A DNA stretch of 64,000 nucleotides from Zymoseptoria tritici IPO323 (lineage: Eukaryota > Ascomycota > Dothideomycetes > Mycosphaerellales > Mycosphaerellaceae): the NCBI RefSeq assembly GCF_000219625.1, contig NC_018213.1, forward strand, positions 1,730,055 to 1,794,054, written 5' to 3'. Below, piece by piece: positions 22,242 to 32,433 of the stretch. Positions within the stretch are counted from its first letter, which is position 1, and the number at the start of each line of letters is the position of its first letter. The position numbers were made by a program, and so were the translations under genes. The notes under the pieces are model-generated. The model did not search any database. It was not told the DNA's origin and worked only from the letters and a program-made list of their open reading frames with translations.

Positions 22242-23573
22242 TTATTTGCCTCTACGCCTGTCTAACTTCTTTAGCCTACTGCTAGGAGGAACCCGGCTAC
22301 CGTAACTCTAGTCCTAGTGCGAAAAGATACTTCGGACGACGTATCTATCTAAGTCGATCGAACCCTCGTTTCGCTTACGTCCCGGGCTTAGGTTAACCTA
22401 TCTAGGCGAGAAGAACGTACCGGTTAGTTCGCCGCCCTCTAAGACGTATCTTCCGCCGGAAGGGCTATCCTGCCAGACGTCGAATCTAAACGGGGTAAAT
22501 AACTTCTTCCCGCTTCGCTTAGTAGAGTTAGCTATTAGAGTATGCAGATCGTTATGCCGGGACTTCGTAGGCGTATCCTTAGGCGTCTACTTCTTCGCCG
22601 GCCTCTCCTTCCGAGAGGACCTTATTCTAGCCTCCTCGCGGGCAGCCTCCTCCCGCTCCTCCCTAATCTCGTCCGCTAACCGCGCCTTATCCTCGCGCAC
22701 TTTATTACTCGTACGGCGAGTTGTCCTACGACCTATAACCTTAGGCGCGTCTGCTATTTCTACGTCCGATTGCAGAGCGCCTATCGAACGAGTACTTGTA
22801 CGCCTATTATATACAGGCGTCTTTAGCTAGATAGAAGGCGGCGCTATCGTTACCGGAGGACTGTCTAGATCTAGAAGGTCGCGATAGGAGTAATCTTAGT
22901 TAATTACTTTGTTAACCTCTCCCTACGCTTCCTTTAGAGCGGTTTTTAGGTAGTTAGTATACTCTTCTACGTCGAATCGAGCGTCGTATCTAAATAGGAC
23001 TATAATATACCTATGCTTCTTATATTTGCCTAAGACGCGTCCGCTACTATAGTACGTTACAACCTCGGGGACATTCTCTATACTTATAAAGAGTAATATG
23101 TCGGAGATCTTTATTTAAGCGTCTCCTAAGCTAGGAAGACGCTCCGTCTCTTCGTCCTCCTTACTCTCCTTACGGTCCGGCGTTACTTCCTTTATGTACT
23201 TCGTAGCTAGACTATTCGTAGCTAGACTGCACTTGTTATAATTGCTATAAAGTAGGTAGTTAGTATAGGTACCTAAGAAGAAGAACTCTCTATCCCTAGC
23301 CCTCTCCTATATAGGGTGTAGCTAGACAATATAGTTGTTTGCGAATCTATTCGGATCGTTAGCTAGGCCGCACTTTGTACAAGTCTTAGTAGCCGACATA
23401 ATAGCACCGCCTATCTAGAAAGTAGCTAAAATAGCTACTAGCTTTGTAGCGGAGGTGCTAGGCACGAAGGTGCGTATCTAATTGCCGAAGCGCCTTAGAA
23501 TCTCCTTGCTAGACACGAGCGCGTATAGACCGGTTCGGGAATTGTCTACTAGTTCTATAATGCTAGAATGCAT
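22242..23573 (-). pseudogene. Uncharacterised transposon protein with CxxC motif, 444 codons
   Basis: ATG at 23573 (MHSSIIELVDNS); the frame stays in register to 22242, interrupted only by TAG and TAA codons. It holds TKTCTKCGLANDP (a CxxC pair near residue 65), a central region YTNYLKTALKEA, a charged helix rich in Arg/Glu near residue 270 (EEREEAAREEARIRSS) and a more structured C-terminal part (FTPFRFDVWQDSPSGGRYV). Function unknown; a DNA-binding partner of the element is possible. The terminal TAA may itself be a mutated Gln codon. Confidence 0.6.
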
Positions 23574-24039
23574 GCGCCCTTAACGCCCTACGCGCTTATT
23601 TACGTCCCTAATTACCGAGCCGGATTTCTAATACACTACGCGGTAAAGCCCTTAAACGAACTTAACAATGTTACCCTTATAAAGCGTAACTTTTGCCTAG
23701 CTATACTATTCCGTCTAAAACTACTCGGCGTACATATCGTACATGTCTTAACCCTCCGCCGAGATGCCCTAGTCGGCTAGCTTCTTCTACACGCTAGGTG
23801 CTATAGTAAAACTATTTACGTATTAGTAAATCTCTATCTTTGTAGGCGTAGCGAAACTTACGCTTAAATATAGTCTGCTAACGAGATTCTCCGTCTATCG
23901 AAAGCGCAAGGTAGTTAGCAAGGATAGATAAGTAGTATAACGAGTAGTATAGTAAAGGATAGATAAAGTAATAGTTAATAGAGGGATAGAAGGGTAATCG
24001 GATAGTATAAGAAGGTTAATAAAGAAGGAAGGAAGTTTA

Positions 24040-27000
24040 GTAACTAAAGTCGGGTAAAAGTAGGCGTCTTGCTACCTCTACGAGCTGTACAATTAACGTC
24101 GTCGACGTAGTACGTACACGGGTGCATAACTAATCTACGTCTTATAAAAGGCGTCTACACGTAAATTAGTCGTGCTAATACCTAAAAGGGCGGTTAGTAA
24201 GTACCTAAATATAATGTTAAGGGCGTCTAACGTATATATATACGAGGCAGGTAATAGTATAGCTGTTAGCAAGTAAGGTTAGTCGCTATCGAAGTAAACA
24301 TTACCTACCTCGTCTTCGCTATTAGGATCCTAAGGCGTCCTTATTAGTCTAGGAGTAATGTCTGTCGCTACTATACGGCGGAGGTAAGGATCCGTTATTA
24401 GGTCCGGTAGTTCTATATTTACCGGGATTAGATCTTAGTCTGCCTATATAATCTAAGAGTCCTTTACAACTACATTCTTATTAAACCTCTCTAGTCGACT
24501 GCTACCCTTTACGTTAGTTACTAGGTTCTTAACACCTATAGCATATAAGTCTATAGCGTAAAAAGGGAGGACTACATTCGCATCTAGATCGACTACCTTC
24601 GTCGGTAGTGTTTCCTAGTAACAAATCGTTGCGACTATATATATCTCCTCGACTAACTTTAGTAAGGTATACTTAGTATTCGTTACCTCCCTAAACCTAG
24701 CCTCGATAACCTTTCGCAGGTAGCCGGTATAGGTCGCTAAAAGCGCGGCTTCTTCTAGTTAGTTCTCGACGTCGAACGTGCCGTTACGCTGGCTGGCTAT
24801 TAATGTCTTTAGATACCGGTTAAGAAACTTATTCGCCCTATCGATCTCGAACTAACTATCGTCCGCACTAGCTATGTTTACTAGTCCGTTAGCTAGCATA
24901 GCCCGCTATAGTATCGGATAAGACGTCTCGGTGTCCGTTAACTACTTTATCTATAGCATAATAAATGCGTAATTCTTGTGTAATCTGGCATAGAAGATTA
25001 AGATGCATCGGTTAATTACCCAGCGGAGTAGTCCGATATCTATATACTTTACGGCTCGCGATAGCATCTAATACGTCTCGACGACATAAAGGAATCGGAT
25101 GTAATTCCTACGCTCTTCGTTGCCGTCGGCTATAGCGGCAGCCTTATTAGTCGCACTAGCCTTCTTCGACTAATGCCTCTTTAATAAATACGAGTTCTTT
25201 GCCTTAATAGTATCTCCCTCTAGGTAGTCCGTATCTAACGAGCGGGCCTTATACGAGAAGGCCTTCTCGTAGACCTTATCTATTAGACTAGTAAACCCTT
25301 AGCGAGTAAGTGCGCGAATATAGGTCGATATCGCTGTCCGACTGTATACGACTAGCTTAAGCTCTTCGTATATAAATGCGAGTATTCTAGTATTAAAACT
25401 GTCTAAGGTTAGACGCTCTAGGTAGCTATAGGGTGCATAGAATAAGGGGCATATCTTCCTTTCTATTAGTCCTCGATAGACTATTAATAAAGATTTAGTA
25501 GCGCAGCCTTCCCGCCTATTAAAGTTATTCTCGATTGCCTAGATAAGGTATATCTTTAGGTAGAACAAACCTAGTAACGGTAGTACCTATTACATCTTGT
25601 CGAATGCGTCGTCGTTCTCTCGAGCCTCCTTAAGGCATGTCCGGATGTTCTTTACTAACAACTAGTCGCTATATATTAGGAAGATAACATTCGTCTAATC
25701 GTATATATAGTGTTCTAGCTTCTCTCTTAGCAACCGCGTTCGTAGAATATATAGTACCGTACCCGGCGACTGTCTAAGCGCCCTCGGGGGTCCGCTAGGT
25801 ATACTATAACTACATAGGGCCGACGAATCGCGTCTACCGTATAGAAAACTACTACTCGTTGCCGCGGATAGCTATTAGGAAGTCGCGGGGGTACTCTAGG
25901 CGGACGCAGAAGTCGACTATATCGCCGGATATAGTAGTTAGGAGGTTATAGGCATGCTCTAGGATAGCTAAAAAGTAGACTAGGTTGCCGGATATTACTG
26001 CTAGGATAGCTAGAAAGTCGACTAGGTTGCTGGATACTACTATTAGGATAGCTAGAAAGTTAACTAGGTTGCCGGATACTACTATTAGGATAGCTAGAAA
26101 GTAGACTAGGTTGCCGGATACTACTATTAGGATAGCTAGAAAGTAGACTAGGTTGCCGGATACTGCTGTTAGGATAGCTAGAAAGTAGACTAGGTTGCCG
26201 GATACTACTATTAGGATAGTTAAATAGTAGACTAGGTCGCTAGGTATAACTAATAGGGTTGCTAGGAGTGTTTAATAGGACGACCTTCCGCGTCTTAGGT
26301 AGCGTCGCTATTAGCGGCAGGATAAGGATTCCGGTAGTAGATTTACTAGCTACTAGTAGCGCCTTAGTAGTTATAAATAGTATCCCCTCTAGCCCTCGAG
26401 GATTATGCGTCTTAGTACCGTAAGAACTCGTTATACATGTCTCTATATCCGAGTTAGCGCTCGAGAATATTCTCGATTACGGCATATATACCTTTAGTCG
26501 TACCCTCGTATTCGAACATAAGATTTAGTATGCACGTTACGCTTTTCTACTTCTCTAGCCGGTCGATTATAGGAAATATAGGGAAGCTAGCGACATTGTC
26601 CTAGTCGATCTTGCTCTTTCTATGCTTATTATATATAGCGGTCTCCCTACTAGTACCTGGATTAGTGCTAGATACTCCTGTTCGATTACCGCGACGCAGA
26701 GGATCGTTATCGGTAGTAGTATCGACACCTAAACAATACGCGACTACGTTAGGATACAATTTAACGATAGCCGAGGCAATAAGGCTACGTAAGATTTGTT
26801 TCTAGATAGCGTCGTATCGATTGCCGTCTCCTTCGAGTACATCTATAAGCTAAAGAGGCTTGTCCTTATAAAAATACTCCCGCTTTAGACTAGTCTACAG
26901 CACCTCGATGCTTTTAAGCACTATACTAGTTGTAATATACTTTAGTTTATCCTTACGGTTATGCCTATGCTCCCTAGTTTTGTAGTAGATATCTAGGTTA

Positions 27001-27908
27001 TCGTAGATACTATATATATAGCAATCTCGTCTAAAGCCGGTAATATAGTCCTTCGCTAGGGAGTGCAGTTGTCGATTGTAGCGGTATATGCTTTTCGGTA
27101 ACGCGCAGACACCTATTCCGGACAGTACTACGATTACCCGCCGCTTTACGCCCTAGCTCTAGAGATATAATCCTAGCTAGTTCGGGAACTAACTATAGTA
27201 TCGCGGATGCTATGTCCGTCCGAGTAAGCTAGCAACTAGACCTACGCGCCTAAGCATATAATTAGCTAGGACAGCCTTCTGTAGCAGACCTAATATCCCC
27301 TTAAAGAGTGCCTATATTAACAGTACGCACTCTCCTATCGACTAAACCGTACCCTTATAATCTAGATCTTCTGTAGGCATCTTTTAGTCCTACTGCCCGA
27401 ACTCCTGAAAACGTAAGCATATATCCGTATATATACTAGACCTCCTTACCTAGCGCCCCCGCAATATCTCTAGTTCGTTGTACACTGCTTCCGTGTTTAT
27501 CTACTTACTAGGAGGCATATACTTAGATACTCTTGTATATATCTAATCTTTCTGCAATAGACTAGCTAACCTCTTAGTCCTAGTAGCTGCCGTCTTTGCC
27601 TAATTAGACGACGAGGCGCCCTTCTTATATAAGATATATAGCTCTACAAAGGTCCCGAATGTTATCCCTAACTCCTTTATTTAGGCTAGTAGGAGGTCTA
27701 CCTTCTCTCTCTTCGTCTTGCCTTCGCCGTAACGATTTCTCGGTCTCCGGACACTAGCATCCCGACTCTTGCTCGATCTAGACCCGCTAGCATTTGACGT
27801 CGACTAGGAGGGCGTTCGGACTAGAGGCGCTAGCTTAGGTAATTTGCGTTTACGCTGCGGACACCCCCTTCGGGCGGCTAGAGTCGAGGCTTCTATAACT
27901 ATAGACAT
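24040..27908 (-). pseudogene. DUF6589-like transposon protein (candidate transposase), RIP-broken
   Basis: ATG at 27908 (MSIVIEASTLAARRG). A likely short intron near 27,440-27,405 (GTATATATAC to TTTTCAG) leads into FGQ-D-KMPTEDLDY. The blocks match my memory of fungal DUF6589 proteins: SIYDNLDIYYKTREHRHN (about 27,000), then near 25,700-25,540 YSDQLLVKNIRTC and VLPLLGLFYLKIYL, then RLTLDSFNTRILAFIYEEL (about 25,400) and RAMLANGLVNIASADDS (about 24,880). Seven 14-residue repeats lie just upstream of the core. Stops are nearly all TAG/TAA at likely Gln. The family is abundant in fungal genomes and of unknown function. The family call is from memory without a profile search; start and end are approximate. 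Confidence 0.6.
25961..26254. repeat. 42-bp minisatellite, seven units, coding
   Basis: Units begin at 25961, 26003, 26045, 26087, 26129, 26171 and 26213. In the DUF6589 frame each encodes (after reading TAG/TAA as Gln) a Gln-rich 14-mer, QYPATQSTFQLSQQ. Units differ by few substitutions and no indels. Confidence 0.88.
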
Positions 27909-27977
27909 ATGCACGAGGACAATATACTAGTAGAGAGAGATAACGAGGCAATGTTAAGGGCTCGAGCGGGGCTATTA

Positions 27978-30900
27978 TTATAATACGCTAAAATCTGAAA
28001 TCCTTAGCAAAATAGTCTATATCTTTAACTAGTCGACCTCTTTATAGACACTATCGACACCTAAACCCTACTAACTAAACCGATACTTCTAGGGCACTAC
28101 GTTCGCTACCCGCGTCCGACTACGCGACGTTATTACGATTATCGGTTCGGGCGACACCGCAGCCGGCACCGGAGAAGCTAACCGACGTCTAGCTAGCCGA
28201 ATCTAGTTCGGATTTAATATAGTGCTAAAACGACGGCCGTCCGAACGAACTCTATTGTCGGATACTTTAGGCGTAGCCTTTTGATAGCTAGTAGAAACTC
28301 CGGAATGTACTCTAGGCGGCGGGGTAGGACGGCGGACGGAAGAGCTAGGCGCGCGATTAGGAGGGAGGACAGCTCTACTAGATTGCGCCTATATAACCTT
28401 TAGCCTTTTAGGGACAGGCGTAGGCGGCTTACTAACTAGAGGGCTAGGCTCTCGTACCGGACCGGCGTAAGGACTATAGACGGACTAAGTAGCAAGCTTA
28501 TAGTCTAGCTTACTAGCAGCCCTTATATTATCCGAAGCGGACCTAGGAGATCGCTTAGGACTTATAGAGAGTTCGAGACTTAGATAGCGCTTCTACGTAC
28601 GAATACGATGCGCCCCGACGCGTTCCTAACTCTCTTATAATTCCTAGGCCTCGACCGATTGCGCTAGCTTAAGTAATACCGACAGCTTCGAAACTAGTAT
28701 AGTTATAAGCTTAGGAGACGGTTAGAAGTCTACGGCAGAACAGGCTAGCTCGACCTAGCGAGCTATTACGTCTCCCTTCGTACTAGGCGAGCCGAATATA
28801 GAAGTAAGATGCGCGATTACTATCTAAGGCAGAAGAGAACTAGGCATACTAGGGAACAGTGCCTTTTTGTAATACAATTTAGCTGCGCTAGGCTCCTATT
28901 TGTTTAGACCCTCGCGGATCGTCTTCTTATATAGGCGTCTGGTATAGGCGGCATCTAGGTCCGCCGAAGATAGAATCTATTTGGAAAAGCGGTCGGTAGG
29001 CAATATTATATCCTAGTCGTAGATGTCGCAGTAGTTCTTGTAGATACGCCCTTTAGGTAGTAGCTCTACGAAGGGCTTTAAAGTAGCGACGCGACGATAG
29101 TCGACTGGACTATCTGCATTACGTCTAGCGTTTACAAACTCCTATACGGAATAGTTTATATTGTCGCGCTTCTGCTAAGGACCTAGTTTCGCCCTTAGCT
29201 TCTTACATACCGCCGACGGCAGTCCGACAGGCGCCGGCTCGTTAGTATCTAATCTAGCGTTAGACAGCGCATCGGCGAGATTACTAGCCTCTTTCTCCTG
29301 CTCCGAGTTTAAGAATCTGTCCGGGACTACATAAGTCTAGTTTAGTCGGGCTGGCGACCGGGGGCCTACGATCTATTAGTCGTAAAGGAAGGTAAAAGTT
29401 CCGGTGCCCTACCGCTTACTATTACGCATAGCGCGCCCGGCTCGCTGTATAATAGTCTGTATGCTAGCGTTATGCGGAAGGCGGTATTAAACGACCCGTT
29501 TAATGTTAGGCAGGTCGACGCCTAGACTAAGAGCCTTAGTCGCGAACAGGATCCGGATCTTCGAGTCTGGTTTCTAGAACTCCTTAATTACATTCGCCTA
29601 CGTTCGCCTAGCCGTCCTGCTATAGTAGGTTCTTACTATAGCATAGATCTAGTTAATCGTTAGGCTTCTAGAGAATTAGGCATGTAGGTAGGACTAGAGG
29701 CTAGACGCCGCGGTGTAGATACCCGAGCGACTGTCGATAAACACTACTATTTTCTTAATCGACTAGGGATTCGGCACGCTATTAGCTCCGGTAAGGCGAT
29801 CGGTTAGATATCGAAGCGTCTTATAGTTCCCGAGCATACTATCTAGAATAGCGTAATATCGTATAGATATCTTAGATTAGTTAATCGAATCCTATACGAC
29901 AACTATATCGTCGTAAAAGCCAGAGGCTGTCCGATACTTAATAAGGGTGTCCGGCTCGAGAGTCGCTAAACAACTAAAGAAGCGAACACGATTAGTTAGG
30001 GTAGACCGAAGATTCTTTAGACAGGCATATTCTTTCCGAAATCCTCTACCCTCTATCCCCTACTAGTAAACTAGGTAGAACTCGTCTAATATAAAGAGGC
30101 TAAGCCTTTACCTTACTACCGGTTTAACTATTAGTTTTATAAACTACGACTATATCACTATCTTAGGAGACAATATTAGGTAGGTACACTTCCTAGAATA
30201 TAGTAGCTTCTACTATTAGTCGGTAAGCTCCGCCTTAGTATTCGAGTTTAATACTAACGGTTTTCCCTTTAGACACTCGATCTTCTTAAGCTGTTCCTTA
30301 CTAATCTAATTAAGTAGAAGTACTAAGATCGACATCTTCTTCCGTATTAGCGCCTATAACTAATATGCTAGACTCTTGCCCGCCGAGGTAGCCGCAATCT
30401 AGACTAGGTCTTTCTTCTCGAAGAGTAGGTGCCGCAGTATACGGACTTGTAGCTTTCGGGCATAATACGGATATATTAGACGGACCGCGCGCTTAGTTAT
30501 GTCTACCTACTCTGCTATACTTGTAGCTTGTTGTCCGTCTAGAAGTATAGGCGTTTCGACGGCATAGTTAATCTAGCGGCATACCTTATCGAACGCATAG
30601 TAGCGCGCTATTGTAACTAGCTAGTCTAGTATATTAGCAGGTAGAGAAATAGAAGGTATATAGCATTCGTTAGGGGCCCTAACCTAAGCGGCTTCGACTA
30701 TGTCTACATTATAGGCATTCCTCTACGCCGACTAGAATACCCGCTCTAGCAGCCGCCTAACTAACACGTCGTCTTCTTCGACTAGAATCTCTTCGGTTAG
30801 TGCTAATACTATCTTCTCTAGCTATCCTTCCCGCCGAATAAAATGCACTTTTATACTACCCCTATACAAAATCGTCTAAAGGGCGATATCTAATACTAAC

Positions 30901-31214
30901 AGTTCTATAGGGTTTTACAGACTACCCTAGAGGTCCTCGCTATTATCGAAGTTACTTAGGACGTTAGACAGACTATTACTGTCGTCGTCGTCGTCGTCGT
31001 CGACTACCTAAATGCACTTAGGCACGCTAGCAAAAGCAGTAATTTCTATATACGAAAACGACTCGTCTAATCGATCCTCCTTATTAGTCGCCTTATCTAA
31101 CGCATTGCTAACTTGTCCGGACTCGCTAGCGCTAAAGCTGCTCGAGGTACTCGTCGCGAAAGATCGGGTTAGGTTAGAATTTAACCTAGAAAGACGAGAT
31201 TTATAGCGCGGCAT
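27978..31214 (-). pseudogene. RecQ-like superfamily 2 helicase of the transposon, RIP-broken
   Basis: ATG at 31214 (MPRYKSRLSRLNSNL). Motif positions confirm one frame throughout: Walker A ATSAGKS (residue 281 is the Ser), LFILDEFYLV (about 377; Tyr is one CpA mutation from His, so originally DEFH), SCLATLEP (motif III), FATKALSLGVDLPNIKRVV (motif V) and IIQRAGRAMR (about 590, motif VI). This layout is RecQ-type. A Ser-rich N-terminus and an Asp run from a GTC repeat precede the domain; a basic, Pro-rich tail of about 450 residues follows. Telomere-linked helicases of fungi are the nearest group I know. A TAA-TAA-TAG triplet ends the frame. Confidence 0.82.
30981..31003. repeat. GTC trinucleotide microsatellite
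   Basis: Seven or eight GTC/CGT units, encoding an Asp run in the helicase N-terminus on the minus strand. Confidence 0.85.
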
Positions 31215-31585
31215 CCTAAAATCGGCTTTAGTTAAGTTAGGGAGCGGACGGCTAGCTATCTAATAGACAAATTTTAGTTAGCATTAGACAAAAACTAAAG
31301 GAGGAGTAGGCATTGCCGTCTTGCTATACAAACGCGTTAGTTAGACTAAAGATACGCGAAAGCCTACTCTTTGTTCGTCTAACGCGTTAGGTTAAAACAA
31401 ATAGCAGGAGGTTGTAGAGCACGTTAATCTACATTAGATAACTAAGCCGGATTTTTAGATTTCATACCTAGTAATGCTGTCGTCGCCGTTAGTCGTATAG
31501 ACGCGTTTAGGTGCTAACACTCTATATTAGTGTAATTTATATATAAAGCTAACACTCTATTACTAAAAAACACTAGTTAGGCCCT

Positions 31586-31647
31586 CAGACCACCTACAGT
31601 AGGGCCAGGTGCTTGCACCTGATTGGCCTAATACGCGAGGTGGTCTG
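31586..31647. repeat. Right subterminal nested hairpin
   Basis: CAGACCACCT (31586-31595) pairs with AGGTGGTCTG (31638-31647). Inside, AGGTGC-TT-GCACCT is flanked by GGCC on both sides, giving a second stem. The sequence differs from the left hairpin but the architecture is the same. Confidence 0.85.
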
Positions 31648-31661
31648 AGCGTCTGAGACTA
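31643..31661 (-). repeat. Right terminal inverted repeat
   Basis: GTCTGAGCGTCTGAGACTA, inverted match to 20019-20037 with one mismatch. Its first five bases overlap the hairpin stem. Confidence 0.88.
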
Positions 31662-31670
31662 ATATTCCCT
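31662..31670. repeat. Target-site duplication of the DNA transposon, right copy (ATATTCCCT)
   Basis: Exact match to 20010-20018. Confidence 0.88.
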
Positions 31671-32433
31671 TGTGACCTATCAACTGATCACGCTCATTAC
31701 CACAAAACCTCTCCAAGACGTACCTCGATGTGCGGTTCCATTCGGAACGGTCGTCGTCGCACGCAATCTTTGCAGCTGGCGTTTGATGTCCGTACTGAGA
31801 TTCGTCGCCTCTGGATCCAGTGCCCAACCTCGACGGCAAAGGCAGCCCTGCCATGAGTTCAACTGTCCGCAGACCATCGAAGTTTCTGCTACAGAGTAGT
31901 ATTGATATATGGTCGATCTATATGAACGACATCATGAACGATGGCGGCCTCTGTGGGGCGCCACCTGACGTGTCTGCCTCAGCCGCAACCCACTCATCAC
32001 CAATCAAGTCACAGAGAGCTGCATACAGCTGCCGGTGAGCTTCTCAGCCTTGTCTACAATCCAGATTTGCTATTGGAACTGCGCCTACTCACCGGTATGG
32101 ACCCACCGCATCTGCCGCAAAAAGAAAGGTAAGTTGGGATGTCCATCCGCTCAATGGTCCCGCCCGGCGGGATTTCTCCATAGTCTGCATCATTGGAGCT
32201 TTGTTCGCGCCCCGCCGGAGACATGCATCTCGCAGAGTGACACGCCCTCAGGCCTCCTGCATGTCAGTATTGTGGCGTTCTCTCAGTCACCAGCGATTTG
32301 CTGCCTTGCATAGCTCGGGCGCTGGTCGCCTGATGATAACTTTGCGATCGTCCTTCACGGACCTCACCGACTTCACGTTGTTCTATCAGTTCATCCTTTG
32401 GCATCTCTACTCATATGAAAGAGGTTCTCCACG
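31671..32433. other. Spacer between DNA transposon and calpain gene
   Basis: 760 bp of normal composition with short overlapping frames on both strands and no supported gene. It should contain the calpain promoter; no TATA box near its 3' end. Confidence 0.35.

Larger units (their letters stand above)
20019..31661 (-). mobile_element. 11.6-kb DNA transposon with RecQ-like helicase and DUF6589-like genes, RIP-inactivated
   Basis: The element is bounded by 19-bp inverted ends (TAGTCTCAGACGCACAGAC at the left; the right end matches with one mismatch) and a 9-bp target duplication, with nested hairpins just inside both ends. Three long minus-strand reading frames and one unresolved region fill it. 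Almost every stop is TAG or TAA where Gln or Trp would fit, and frames stay in register over kilobases, so point mutation and not indels destroyed it. CA and TG dinucleotides are nearly absent while CG is common, so the damage is CpA-specific RIP. No tyrosine recombinase (Starship captain), Rep/Helitron or DDE motif was recognised. The transposase is unidentified; the DUF6589-like protein is the best candidate. Confidence 0.85.

Noticed and set aside
23568..23780. 70-codon plus-strand frame inside the DNA transposon
   Set aside because: It lies across and just upstream of the minus-strand start at 23573; loss of TG makes chance open frames with ATG rare but possible; no homology seen.
20019..31661. 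Starship (tyrosine-recombinase captain) or Helitron
   Set aside because: Starships lack 19-bp inverted ends with a 9-bp duplication and should show a DUF3435 captain near one end; Helitrons make no target duplication. None of their hallmarks were found.
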